In this document: positions 18,350 through 27,439 of the stretch, piece by piece
How the letters are laid out: the number at the start of each line of letters is the position of its first letter
How positions within the stretch are numbered: the first letter of the stretch is position 1
Origin: Dehalococcoidia bacterium
GTDB taxonomy: Bacteria; Chloroflexota; Dehalococcoidia; Lucifugimonadales; UBA3495
NCBI GenBank assembly: GCA_003523055.1
Contig: DPHC01000014.1
Coordinates: 46,433-110,432, forward strand
DNA length: 64,000 nucleotides
Reading direction: 5' to 3'
Program-made: the position numbers and the translations under genes
Notes under the pieces: model-generated
Told to the model about the DNA's origin: nothing
What the model saw: only the letters and a program-made list of their open reading frames with translations
Database searches by the model: none

Positions 18350-21300
18350 ATGTCATCACAAGGTATTGGATATTATATCAACCCAATAATCTCGCCTGAA
18401 TCTAAAAAACGATTTGGAGACACATTGGGTAGTGCTGTTAAAGTTGGCAGCAGAGGGAAAGAAGCTATTATATCGCTTCTTGAGGAAACGCACGCCCACA
18501 AACCGTTGTTGATAATAACACCTAAACAATCAGACGCTCGAAAATTATCTAGTGATCTAACCACATATTTTGGTTCCAACCGTTCTGTAATGCTATTCCC
18601 AGACTCAGATGTTTTACCTTTTGAACGACTCGTAGTGGATACAAGAACCACTAATGAAAGATTAATCGCATTATCCAATATAAGTAGTTCAAATAACATT
18701 GATAATTCTCATCCAATTTTAATATCTTCTATAGGGGCGGCTCTTCGCAAGACATTAAGCCCTGCTATATTCACTGCTGAATTGACAGGCAATGTCACAC
18801 TATCTCAAGGGTTAGAACTAAACAGCATTGAAGAATTCCTAAACAGGTTAGTAAATATGGGATATAAAAATGTATCCTTAGTTGAAGCTCCAGGGTCTTT
18901 CAGCCACAGAGGAGGAATTATAGACGTATATCCTCCAAATCTGTTATATCCGATCAGAATAGATTTATGGGACACTATCATCGAAACTATTAAAGAATTT
19001 GATGTCAATACTCAGAGATCTATAGGTACTACTGCAGATGTTTTTGAAATCATATGTGCAGGTGAGCAACTGAGTTGTTGTATTGATTCAAGCGACTTAA
19101 AGGCCAAGATAAAGAAATTGGATTTTTCAAACTGCAATAGTGACATAACATCAAGAATTTCTGAAGAATTAGAATTGCTAACTGAGGCACCAGACTTGGA
19201 ATCCGCTGAATTTTTTAATGGATTTTACAACCAATGCTCCTTAATAGATTACATAACTGACGACTTTTTAGTTATTTTAGATCGACCCGATTTAATTGAA
19301 CATGAAGCTATTGGATTGCAAAGTAAATTTGATGTGGTCAAAGTTTCTAGGCAAGAGAGAGGAGAACTACCCAAACATTTCCCGGACCCATACTTTAGCT
19401 GGCCTGATATAGACATTTATAAATATAGTAAATCTGTTGTGAAGCTAGATCATTTTGGAATTGATGATGAAGATGTAAGTAATTTGTTCCTCACCCCTAA
19501 GCAATATGCAGGCAATTTAGAAGCCCTGGTAGAAGATATGTCTTCTCTAAATTCTATGGATATTAATGTGATGGTTAGTCGACAGTCTTTTGCTAGACTG
19601 AATAGTGTGCTCACGGATCAGGAACTGACCAATTATTATCCAATAGATACATTCTCTATAGACTCGCTACGGCCTGGTTGTTGTTATTTGATTGACGGTA
19701 ATTTATCTAGCGGTTGGTCTGTGTCGTTAAATGATGGGAACAAAATAAATGTATTGACCGATAATGAAATGTTTGGCATCAGTAGAACTTCGGTTAATAG
19801 TAATTCAGGCAATGAAAAGAAATATAATGGCTTTCAATCTCTGCATGAATTAACAGTGGATTCTTATGTGGTACATATAGATCATGGTATTTCCAAATTT
19901 GTAGGATTAACTACTATGAATGCTTTTTCTGATAAAGAATATTTGATACTGGAATATGCGCAAGAAGATAAATTATATGTACCAACAGACCAGTTACACA
20001 GAGTTTCTCCATTTGTAGGCACCTCAGATCAGGCGCCAGCACTTACCCGGTTAGCTTCAACTGAATGGACTAAATTAAAGCAAAAAGTTAAAGAATCAGC
20101 ACAGGAATTGGCTAAAGAACTTCTAGATGTTCAAGTGGAAAGAGAGGCTCACACAGGAATGTCTTTTCCTGAAGACACCGTATGGCAAGAAGAATTTGAA
20201 CAGTCATTTATATACACTGAAACAGTCGATCAAATGCAGGCGATAATTGAAGTTAAAACTGATATGCAATCAACTAAGCCGATGGATAGGCTGATTTGTG
20301 GGGATGTAGGTTATGGAAAGACAGAAGTAGCGCTGAGGGCGGCTTTTAAAGTTGTAGCGGAAGGTATGCAAGTTGCTATATTAGTTCCTACTACTGTACT
20401 AGCTCAACAGCACCTTAGCACGTTTAGTGAACGGTTACACCCATATTCTATGATAGTCGATTCTCTTAGCAGATTTAGAACCAAAAAAGAACAAATAGAA
20501 GTTTTAGAGAAACTCCAAAATGGAACCGTAGATGTAGTTATAGGTACTCATAGATTGCTGCAGTCTGATGTTGGGTTTAAAAACTTAGGGTTAATAGTAG
20601 TGGATGAAGAGCAACGATTTGGAGTCATGCATAAAGAATTACTCAAGAAACTTCGTCGCTCAGTTGATATTATTTCTATTAGTGCTACTCCGATTCCTAG
20701 AACACTGAATATGGCATTGTCGGGTATAAAAGACATGAGTATCATGTACACCCCACCTGACCTCAGATTGCCTGTTAAAACATTTGCTTGTGAATATAGT
20801 GAGGAAGTAATTGTAGATGCTGTGATGCGAGAAATTGAAAGAGAAGGTCAAGTGTTTTTTGTGCACAATAGGGTAAAGACTATGCCTGACGTTGTTCAGA
20901 AATTGAGAGAACTGATGCCAAGTGTTAGTTTTTCTTACGCTCATGGAAGAATGAATGAAGACGAATTAGAATCTGCGATGCTTAAATTCGCTCAAAAAGA
21001 ATCTGATGTATTGGTATGCACGACTATAATTGAGTCAGGTATAGACTTGCCTAATGTAAATACAATAATTCTCGATAGAGCGGATAGATTTGGGTTGTCC
21101 CAAATGTACCAATTACGAGGGAGAGTCGGGCGAGGAGAACGACGAGCTTATGCATATCTGATGGTTCCTAGAGGAAGAAGCATAACAGAAAATGCAGAAC
21201 GTCGTATAGAAGCTATAATGGAAGCGTCAGAATTAGGCGCAGGTTTCCAAATTGCTATGCGAGACTTAGAAATAAGAGGAGCAGGTAATATTTTAGGGTC

Positions 21301-21871
21301 TGCACAGAGTGGTCATATTAAATCTGTGGGGTTGGAGCTATATAGCCAAATATTAAGCCAGGCAGTAGAAGATCTTAACCCACAAGAAAGGAATGCATCT
21401 AAAACAGTTGAAGCTTTTGGGCGAGATTTGGCTATTATAGATCTGCCTGTAGAAGCATATATTCCGGATGATTATATAAGCCATTTGCCATCTAAACTTG
21501 GAGTATATCATAGGCTTTCAAAATCTATGTCGGATGAGGACGTTATAGATATGAAAGATGAATTACGCGATAGATTTGGAGTTTTACCTTTGCCAGTTGA
21601 GAAACTATTTGACATTATAGGAGTTAGGAATTTCGCATCTACTTTGGGTGTTAAAATTATTAAACATATAGATAACGCAGCTTCTATTGGTTTCATTGAA
21701 GATTTTGGAGGAGCTAAGTATGCGTTACAGAAAGCCCTAGGTCCAACTATAAGTGTTCAAGGATCAGATATCAGAGCTCCGCTGAAACAAGATACAGATA
21801 TATTAGAATTAATAACCAACGTACTTACTCGATTCAAAATCTTTAAATCTAGATTAGAGAGAATGGTTTGA
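18350..21871 (+). CDS. mfd: Transcription-repair coupling factor Mfd
   Basis: Mfd is a DNA translocase that removes stalled RNA polymerase at lesions and recruits UvrA. The 1173-residue protein has the UvrB-homology region at the N-terminus (with PGSFSHRGGIIDVYPPN). The RNA polymerase-interaction domain lies around 500-570 (YVVHIDHGISKFVGL). The RecG-like helicase motor has Walker A GDVGYGKTE near residue 652, DEEQ near 750 and motif VI QLRGRVGRGERRAYAYL. The C-terminal TRCF domain follows. The stop overlaps the start of the next gene, a lipoprotein-like thioredoxin. Confidence 0.97.
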   Translation: MSSQGIGYYINPIISPESKKRFGDTLGSAVKVGSRGKEAIISLLEETHAHKPLLIITPKQSDARKLSSDLTTYFGSNRSVMLFPDSDVLPFERLVVDTRTTNERLIALSNISSSNNIDNSHPILISSIGAALRKTLSPAIFTAELTGNVTLSQGLELNSIEEFLNRLVNMGYKNVSLVEAPGSFSHRGGIIDVYPPNLLYPIRIDLWDTIIETIKEFDVNTQRSIGTTADVFEIICAGEQLSCCIDSSDLKAKIKKLDFSNCNSDITSRISEELELLTEAPDLESAEFFNGFYNQCSLIDYITDDFLVILDRPDLIEHEAIGLQSKFDVVKVSRQERGELPKHFPDPYFSWPDIDIYKYSKSVVKLDHFGIDDEDVSNLFLTPKQYAGNLEALVEDMSSLNSMDINVMVSRQSFARLNSVLTDQELTNYYPIDTFSIDSLRPGCCYLIDGNLSSGWSVSLNDGNKINVLTDNEMFGISRTSVNSNSGNEKKYNGFQSLHELTVDSYVVHIDHGISKFVGLTTMNAFSDKEYLILEYAQEDKLYVPTDQLHRVSPFVGTSDQAPALTRLASTEWTKLKQKVKESAQELAKELLDVQVEREAHTGMSFPEDTVWQEEFEQSFIYTETVDQMQAIIEVKTDMQSTKPMDRLICGDVGYGKTEVALRAAFKVVAEGMQVAILVPTTVLAQQHLSTFSERLHPYSMIVDSLSRFRTKKEQIEVLEKLQNGTVDVVIGTHRLLQSDVGFKNLGLIVVDEEQRFGVMHKELLKKLRRSVDIISISATPIPRTLNMALSGIKDMSIMYTPPDLRLPVKTFACEYSEEVIVDAVMREIEREGQVFFVHNRVKTMPDVVQKLRELMPSVSFSYAHGRMNEDELESAMLKFAQKESDVLVCTTIIESGIDLPNVNTIILDRADRFGLSQMYQLRGRVGRGERRAYAYLMVPRGRSITENAERRIEAIMEASELGAGFQIAMRDLEIRGAGNILGSAQSGHIKSVGLELYSQILSQAVEDLNPQERNASKTVEAFGRDLAIIDLPVEAYIPDDYISHLPSKLGVYHRLSKSMSDEDVIDMKDELRDRFGVLPLPVEKLFDIIGVRNFASTLGVKIIKHIDNAASIGFIEDFGGAKYALQKALGPTISVQGSDIRAPLKQDTDILELITNVLTRFKIFKSRLERMV

Positions 21872-22431
21872 TGATGAGTGAAAAGAAAATAAATAATCAC
21901 ATAAAAAGCCAAGCTTCTGTTAAACAGTTGTGTATTTACTTGGTTTTGTTTGCTGCATTTATTATTTCATGTAACTCAGATGCCGCACCTGATGCCAATA
22001 AAGCTATTGATTTTCAATATATTCTATATGACTCAGAAAACACTAAAATTGATTTTGCTACACTTTATGACAAACCTATTATATTGAATTTTTGGGCTGG
22101 GCTTTGTCCTCCATGTAGGGCAGAAATGCCAGATTTTCAGTTGTTTCATGAACAATACGGTTCACAAGTAACTGTAATCGGAATTGATGTTGGTAAATAC
22201 ACAGGATTGGGTTCTAAAAAAGATGCGTTACGACTAATTGAACAATTGAATGTGGATTATGTAATAGGCGGAACATCAGAAAGCAATATAATAGAATTAT
22301 ATGAAGTATATGGGTTACCTACAACTGTATTTATTGACTCCGATCAAAATATTATCAGAACATGGTCTGGAGCGGTTAACTTAGAAAAACTAAGAGACAT
22401 CGGTCTCAGCATGATAGAATCTAGCCAATAA
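21871..22431 (+). CDS. TlpA-like thioredoxin-fold lipoprotein
   Basis: A 186-residue protein with an N-terminal hydrophobic segment (about residues 19-33) ending FIISC at Cys34, a likely lipid-attachment site, so it probably sits on the outer face of the membrane. The thioredoxin domain has WAGLCPPC (Cys79, Cys82) and the cis-proline in YGLPTTVFID. TlpA/ResA-like proteins reduce disulfides in cytochrome c or cofactor-assembly proteins; the partner here is unknown. The start overlaps the mfd stop (TGATG), with a second ATG three bases later. A second family member with UGA in place of the first Cys lies at 54499. Confidence 0.85.
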   Translation: MMSEKKINNHIKSQASVKQLCIYLVLFAAFIISCNSDAAPDANKAIDFQYILYDSENTKIDFATLYDKPIILNFWAGLCPPCRAEMPDFQLFHEQYGSQVTVIGIDVGKYTGLGSKKDALRLIEQLNVDYVIGGTSESNIIELYEVYGLPTTVFIDSDQNIIRTWSGAVNLEKLRDIGLSMIESSQ

Positions 22432-22433
22432 TT

Positions 22434-22510
22434 CGGGGTGTAGCGCAGCTTGGTAGCGCGCATCGTTCGGGACGATGAGGCCGTAGGTTCGAATCCTATC
22501 ACCCCGACCA
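22434..22510 (+). tRNA. tRNA-Pro (anticodon CGG)
   Basis: The acceptor stem CGGGGTG pairs with CACCCCG, and the sequence ends with discriminator A and an encoded CCA (22508-22510). The anticodon arm CATCG-TTCGGGA-CGATG puts CGG at 22468-22470. The T-arm loop GTTCGAATC is intact. The gene begins 2 nt after the stop of the TlpA-like gene and reads towards pncC. Confidence 0.96.
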
Positions 22511-22539
22511 AACAATTAACGTTTTCATAGGAGTTAAAA

Positions 22540-23034
22540 ATGAATGTATTACAGCCGATAGCCAAAGAAGTAGCTGAATTGCTTAAGTCAACAAATCAGA
22601 CATTGTGTGTTTCAGAGTCATCAGCCGGTGGACTTATATCTGCTACATTGGTGTCCATACCAGGGGCATCTAATTATTATGTAGGTGGAGCAGTGATTTA
22701 TACAAGAGTGGCTCAAAAAGGATTACTGCTAGTGGAAGATAAAGCAATAGAACATATGAGGGCTAGCACAGAAGAATATGCTACTTTGAATGCAGAGACG
22801 ATCAAGAGCGCACTGTCGACAGACTGGGCTTTAAGTGAGACTGGAGCAAGTGGCCCGACTGGCAACAGATATGGAGATTCTTCTGGACATGCATGCATTG
22901 CTGTGGCAGGACCAGTTTCTAGATCTATAACCGTTGAAACTGGCGACACAGACAGAGAAGCTAATATGTGGGTATTTGCAACTAAAGCCCTAAATCTTTT
23001 ACGAGATTGTATAAATGATTCCCAATCCGCCTAA
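22540..23034 (+). CDS. pncC: CinA C-terminal family protein, nicotinamide-nucleotide amidase
   Basis: A 164-residue stand-alone version of the CinA C-terminal domain, which deamidates NMN to nicotinate mononucleotide in the pyridine nucleotide cycle. The signatures TLCVSESSAGGLIS near residue 21 and SETGASGPTG near 107 carry the family's active-site serine and glycine turns. No N-terminal COG1058 (CinA) domain is attached. AGGAG lies 7 nt upstream of the ATG. Its stop shares 4 nt with the stop of the convergent LLM oxidoreductase gene. Confidence 0.88.
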   Translation: MNVLQPIAKEVAELLKSTNQTLCVSESSAGGLISATLVSIPGASNYYVGGAVIYTRVAQKGLLLVEDKAIEHMRASTEEYATLNAETIKSALSTDWALSETGASGPTGNRYGDSSGHACIAVAGPVSRSITVETGDTDREANMWVFATKALNLLRDCINDSQSA

Positions 23035-24212
23035 TCAGATGTGATTTCAACATTTTTAAATGCGGGCATTACCTGTTCAGAGAATTTCTGCATTTGTTCT
23101 AATAGTACGTTTTGAGGAGTTCCCATAGGCAGACTGACACCAATTCTTTCTAGCCCTGGATATTTTTGTTCAAGTTGTTTAAGTTTTTCTATAATCAAGT
23201 CGGCAGACCCTGCAAGGAATCCTCCATTCTTTTCGGCGTCTTCAATAGTGGGTAAACCAGCTGTAGGAGCTTTGTCTGAGTTTGACATGTCCTCTATTTG
23301 CTGATCTGACAAAGCCTTCACTAGCCTCAGAGGGGCAAACATTTTGAGGTTTTCTTCATAGTATTCAGCAGCTGCTTTCAGTGCTTGCTCTTTAGAATCA
23401 TCGATAAAGAAATGGTAACCGATACTTAATTTTTCTCCTAAGGCAATATTTTGGCCGGTTTTCTGATACGCTTCCTGAAATTTTTCTATTATTTCGTTCA
23501 TGGCACCTCCTTCTGCGGATCCACCGCCTATAACCCCGTTTATGTTGTGTTTGGCCATGAAATTTAATGCTCTTTCAGATCCACTCTGTATTGGTTGCCA
23601 ACATTCAATAGGCAAGCTTTTGGGTCGTGGAACCAGTGTTATTTCTTTTAGGTCGTACCCTCTATATGGCACTTCGGGTGGAATAGTGTAATTTTTACCT
23701 TTGTGCGAGAACGATTCGTTGTTGAAAGCCTTAAATATTATTTCCACTTGTTCTTCGAAGAGCTCTCTGTTTGACTCTTGGTCTAATAAAGGAGCTCCAA
23801 ATGATTCGACTTCTCGGGTATGATAGCCTCTTCCTACTCCAAAAGTTACTCTGCCGTTAGTCAATACATCGGCCGTTGCCCAATCCTCGGCTAATCTCAG
23901 TGGATGCCACATAGGTGCTATATTAAAACCACAACCTATACGTAATTTTTGGGTAAGATGTGACAAATGAACCCCTAGCAGTACTATATTGGGTAAACAT
24001 TCATATCCTTCTGGTTGGAAATGGTGTTCGGCCATCCACAGAGTGTCATATCCTCCAGAATCCATTTGCTTAGCTAAAGCTGTCATTTTATCAAAAGCAG
24101 TACATAAGTGGTCATTGGAATATTTCCGATCATTTACTGGAGTTCCTTTGTAACCTACGTTGTCCATATCTACGTGACCTGCATATAAGCTGTCAAATTT
24201 AGTGATAGGCAT
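23031..24212 (-). CDS. LLM-class flavin-dependent oxidoreductase
   Basis: This 393-residue bacterial-luciferase-like TIM barrel has the typical segments DTLWMAEHHFQPEG, LRIGCGFNIAPMWHPLRLAEDWATADVLTNGRVTFGVGRGYH and SPIECWQPIQSGS-like PIECWQPIQSGS. The family uses FMN or F420 to oxidise or mono-oxygenate small organics; the cofactor and substrate are not decidable here. GGAGG lies 8 nt before the ATG. Such genes are strongly expanded in SAR202-type Chloroflexota, which fits the rest of the window. Confidence 0.9.
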   Translation of the reverse strand: MPITKFDSLYAGHVDMDNVGYKGTPVNDRKYSNDHLCTAFDKMTALAKQMDSGGYDTLWMAEHHFQPEGYECLPNIVLLGVHLSHLTQKLRIGCGFNIAPMWHPLRLAEDWATADVLTNGRVTFGVGRGYHTREVESFGAPLLDQESNRELFEEQVEIIFKAFNNESFSHKGKNYTIPPEVPYRGYDLKEITLVPRPKSLPIECWQPIQSGSERALNFMAKHNINGVIGGGSAEGGAMNEIIEKFQEAYQKTGQNIALGEKLSIGYHFFIDDSKEQALKAAAEYYEENLKMFAPLRLVKALSDQQIEDMSNSDKAPTAGLPTIEDAEKNGGFLAGSADLIIEKLKQLEQKYPGLERIGVSLPMGTPQNVLLEQMQKFSEQVMPAFKNVEITSD

Positions 24213-24318
24213 GTTAATCCTCCAAGTTTTGTGGTTGTGACCATTGTATTAATTAGGGTTCCATTGTCAATCTGCATATTTTGATTTACGTAAGCATATA
24301 CATTTTGCATTTATGTTC

Positions 24319-24324
24319 TATAAT
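24319..24324 (+). promoter_or_regulatory. Candidate -10 box upstream of the small membrane protein gene
   Basis: A perfect TATAAT stands at 24319-24324, 19 nt before the ATG at 24344. A weak -35 candidate, TATACA, ends 16 nt upstream of it. The site lies in the 131-nt divergent gap with the LLM gene. Confidence 0.35.
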
Positions 24325-24343
24325 GAGTTTGGGGTGAATAACC

Positions 24344-24775
24344 ATGATTGGTTTCAACGTTTATACATTCATAATGCCGGCAGTAAAATCAATAGCTAGT
24401 GCTATTATGTCTGGCTTGTTTGGGATACTACTGGGCTGGTTAGCAATTTTCCTTAATAGATCTTTAGGATATGCTTGGGGATATGAAGTGCATTTGATGA
24501 TATACCTGCTCTTCATAGGATTTGGATCTGGATTAGGAGCTTATTTGCCTTGGATAAACTCAGAAGTCAGTAAATATACCCGATGGGTTGTTTTACTTAT
24601 AGCTTGCTGTATAGGTACTGTAGGTGCTATAGCTGGTTATAGGTATGGATTAATCTCTGATGTTGAGTGGCTCAATATGGCTTTCACAATTGATTTCAAG
24701 ACACATCGTGGTGGAATACTGTTCGCTACGATTTTTATGTGTTCCATTGGTATTTATAGAGAATTAAAAAATTAA
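24344..24775 (+). CDS. Small integral membrane protein of unknown function
   Basis: I do not recognise the family. The 143-residue protein has four likely membrane helices: SAIMSGLFGILLGWLAIFL, LMIYLLFIGFGSGLGAYL, WVVLLIACCIGTVGAIAGY and GILFATIFMCSIGIY. It is Gly-rich within the helices, and there are no charged catalytic motifs. The ATG at 24344 is preceded by GGGGTGA. It converges directly on the MFS gene, with stop codons abutting at 24775/24776. Confidence 0.6.
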   Translation: MIGFNVYTFIMPAVKSIASAIMSGLFGILLGWLAIFLNRSLGYAWGYEVHLMIYLLFIGFGSGLGAYLPWINSEVSKYTRWVVLLIACCIGTVGAIAGYRYGLISDVEWLNMAFTIDFKTHRGGILFATIFMCSIGIYRELKN

Positions 24776-26020
24776 TTAATCTTCTTTAGTCACTGCTCTG
24801 TTTAATACAGTGACTACAGCTGCCAATAAAACAAGCATGCTTCCATTTATTATTAGAGCTAATTTGCTGCTTAGGATATTGCCTAAATAAGCTACTTCCA
24901 AGTGCCCCACTGGTCCAATTCCTGCTCCAACCACCCATGTTCCCATAGCTTTTCCTCGTTCCTCAGGTCCTACCATAGATTGAATTAAAGTTTGATGAAC
25001 TATATCTGTAGCTCCGGCCATAGCATTAATTACGAATACTGCAAGTATCATAAATATCAGGCTATTTGAAGCAGATAACATGAATTGACCAACCCCAAAT
25101 CCAATTATTAGGAATACTATTAACTTTATGTTACCAGTACTGGATTTAAGAGAAACAACCATAAAAGTGCTGAATATGCCTCCTATGAATTTTGTAGCAT
25201 TCAATACACCTAAAGTGATACCTCCAGCGCCTAGAGTTTGTGCGACTAACACTGGAATTAAGACTTGATATGAGAATCCGAATATTTCAGTAAATGTTAT
25301 TGATATTAATAACACTTGAATGGCTTTGTTCCTACTGATTAATTTTAAATAATTAAAGATATCTGATAAAGCTTGAGATTTAGAAGAATGGATTCTTGTA
25401 TTTTCAGTTTTGATTAAAAGCGCTATCAAAGAGCTTAATATGTAAATGACACTCATGAGGTAAAAACCATATCCAGGGCTAATGGTGGCTATTAAAATCC
25501 CTGCTAGAATTGACCCAGTTATTCCACCGAGTCGATTTGATAAATTTATTAACGCCATAGCATTTAAAGCTGAATTATGATTATTGATTTGGTACGCAAA
25601 AGTGTGCCTAGTCGTTATTTGGAAAGAATTTGCTGTTCCTAATAAAAGAGTTAACATGCTTAATGTCAGGAGTGTTAACTCCGAATATATACTCAAAAAT
25701 CCCATTGTAAGAGATACAGCTGATAATGATAAAGATGCGCCAATGATTAACATTCTTCTGTCTAAAATGTCGGATAAGATACCAGCCGTTATGCCACCAA
25801 ATAAAAATGGAACCTGGCGGATTGCAAATATTATTCCAACAGACACTACAGATTCATCAATTTGATAGGCTACCCACCCAAGTAATACCTGTTGAATTCC
25901 TTGAGATAAATACTCTAAATAAGATGATGCCCATAGAGCTCTGAAATTATGAGACTTGAAAGTGTTTAAACTTTGTAGGATGGTTTTCAAATAAATTAAT
26001 CCACTTATGATCTGAGTCAT
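24776..26020 (-). CDS. Major facilitator superfamily transporter
   Basis: A 414-residue protein with about 12 hydrophobic segments and a cytosolic loop after TM2 (GILSDILDRRMLIIGASL), matching the DxxGRR-type MFS motif A. The C-terminal half has IQSMVGPEERGKAMGTW, which resembles the drug/siderophore exporter group (EntS-like, MFS_3). It is probably an efflux pump of the cytoplasmic membrane; the substrate is unknown. Its start is divergent from the PAC2 gene, 72 nt away. Confidence 0.85.
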   Translation of the reverse strand: MTQIISGLIYLKTILQSLNTFKSHNFRALWASSYLEYLSQGIQQVLLGWVAYQIDESVVSVGIIFAIRQVPFLFGGITAGILSDILDRRMLIIGASLSLSAVSLTMGFLSIYSELTLLTLSMLTLLLGTANSFQITTRHTFAYQINNHNSALNAMALINLSNRLGGITGSILAGILIATISPGYGFYLMSVIYILSSLIALLIKTENTRIHSSKSQALSDIFNYLKLISRNKAIQVLLISITFTEIFGFSYQVLIPVLVAQTLGAGGITLGVLNATKFIGGIFSTFMVVSLKSSTGNIKLIVFLIIGFGVGQFMLSASNSLIFMILAVFVINAMAGATDIVHQTLIQSMVGPEERGKAMGTWVVGAGIGPVGHLEVAYLGNILSSKLALIINGSMLVLLAAVVTVLNRAVTKED

Positions 26021-26092
26021 GAGTTTAACATAAGTGTGTTCTTTTAATATTATTAAAGCTGATTAATTGAAGCGCGTCGCACAAAACTTGAA

Positions 26093-27028
26093 ATGATTGC
26101 CCATTTCTGGCAACATGGAGGTATGGAAATTGGTGCATTTAAATTTAACGATGATATCCCTGAATTGATCAACCCTTCGGTAATAGCTATGATTAAACCT
26201 TGGGTAGACGTTGGCAAAGTAGGGACAGTATCTCTTAATAGAATAGAGAGATTTCTTGGTGCTACCGACGTGGGGCAACTTGAAAAGCCAGGAAGATTTT
26301 TCGATTTTACACGTTATAGACCTACTATGAAGTTTGTTCAAGGCAAACGAACCATGAGAGTGCCAAATACTTATATAAAGCATGCTAGGTCTGAAAAAGG
26401 TCAAGATTACCTCTTTCTTCACTTGTTTGAACCTCATTCAAATGGTGAAGAATACGTGGAATCAATATTAGAAATCATCAAGCACTTTAACGTCTCTAGA
26501 TATTGCCGAGTAGGAGCTATGTATGATGCAGTTCCTCATACTCGCCCATTGTTGATTACCGGCGCAATTGGAAAAGTTCCCCAACTTACCCAAGTAGAAC
26601 ATTTGAAATTGAGACAAAGCAATTATCAAGGACCTACTACTATTATGAATCTTTTGGCTGTAGGCCTTGAAGATATGGAACTTGAGACTATAAATTTTAT
26701 GGCGCATCTTCCACAATACGCACAATTAGAAGAAGATTATACAGGTGTATCAAGGATGATTGAAGTATTATCCTCGATTTATTCGGATATTCCAAAAGAC
26801 TTGTCTCCAATAAGGAGAGGTCAACGCCAATACAGAGAATTGACTAAAGCTGTAGAAAACAATTCAGAATTAAAAGCTCTAATAGAACAAATGGAATCTA
26901 TGTATGACTCAGAAAGAGAAGCTGAATCTGTAACTACTGACAATACAAACATCGACAGTCCGAATTTATCACCAGAAATCGAAAGTTTCCTCAATGAGAT
27001 CGGACAACAATTAGAAGATGACAATTAG
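26093..27028 (+). CDS. PAC2-family protein
   Basis: The 311-residue protein belongs to the PAC2 (PF09754) family: FKFNDDIPEL, then PWVDVGKVGTVSL near residue 41, and a mid-domain VGAMYDAVPHTRPLLITG. The archaeal relatives assist proteasome assembly; bacterial members are widespread in actinobacteria and Chloroflexota and their role is not settled. The C-terminal 80 residues are acidic and charged with no known domain. The start is uncertain: ATG at 26093 lacks a Shine-Dalgarno, while the ATG at 26123 has GGAGG too close (1 nt). A tRNA gene on the other strand follows. Confidence 0.8.
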   Translation: MIAHFWQHGGMEIGAFKFNDDIPELINPSVIAMIKPWVDVGKVGTVSLNRIERFLGATDVGQLEKPGRFFDFTRYRPTMKFVQGKRTMRVPNTYIKHARSEKGQDYLFLHLFEPHSNGEEYVESILEIIKHFNVSRYCRVGAMYDAVPHTRPLLITGAIGKVPQLTQVEHLKLRQSNYQGPTTIMNLLAVGLEDMELETINFMAHLPQYAQLEEDYTGVSRMIEVLSSIYSDIPKDLSPIRRGQRQYRELTKAVENNSELKALIEQMESMYDSEREAESVTTDNTNIDSPNLSPEIESFLNEIGQQLEDDN

Positions 27029-27041
27029 AAATTAACTTTTT

Positions 27042-27117
27042 TGGTGGCACCGGGTGGGCTCGAACCACCGACCTAGCGCTTATGAAGCGCCCGCTCTAAC
27101 CCCTGAGCTACGGTGCC
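27042..27117 (-). tRNA. tRNA with CAT anticodon (elongator Met or Ile2)
   Basis: The acceptor stem GGCACCG pairs with CGGTGCC, followed by A and an encoded CCA (27044-27042). The anticodon arm GGCGC-TTCATAA-GCGCT places CAT at 27084-27082. The first pair is G-C and there are no three G-C pairs under the anticodon loop, so it is not initiator tRNA-fMet. Elongator Met and the TilS-modified Ile2 tRNA share this anticodon and cannot be separated with confidence by eye. Confidence 0.93.
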
Positions 27118-27439
27118 AACCTGAACTTAATGGGCCAGACGCTTATAAGTCCGATAAATGATGTTAACCGCGAGAATTATAACTGTCAATATTATATTGG
27201 CTATGAAACTTTAAAATAATTCACCAAACGGCTACTTAGGTAATCCTGCGATAAAATCTTAAAGAAGCTATCCTGGACAGTGATACAGTTCATATGATTT
27301 TATTCAGACACCAAGAATTTCAGGTGCACTAAATTGAATAGACGTGGCAACTCAGAAATTGGAACACAGTAGTTCCTGAAATCGATGTGTATTACATGGT
27401 TCTGGGTATTATATTAATAGTACAGGTTTGCCAGCAGCT
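27118..27439. other. Non-coding gap of 322 nt
   Basis: No open frame or RNA gene is supported. It lies downstream of the rnhA-moaC stop and upstream of the tRNA on the minus strand, so it should hold the tRNA promoter. A small hairpin (GGAAC 27361-27365 with GTTCC 27371-27375) is the only structure seen; it has no T-run on either strand. Confidence 0.5.

Noticed and set aside
27118..27439. A hidden small gene or RNA in the 322-nt gap
   Set aside because: No open frame with a ribosome binding site and only one 5-bp hairpin without a T-run.
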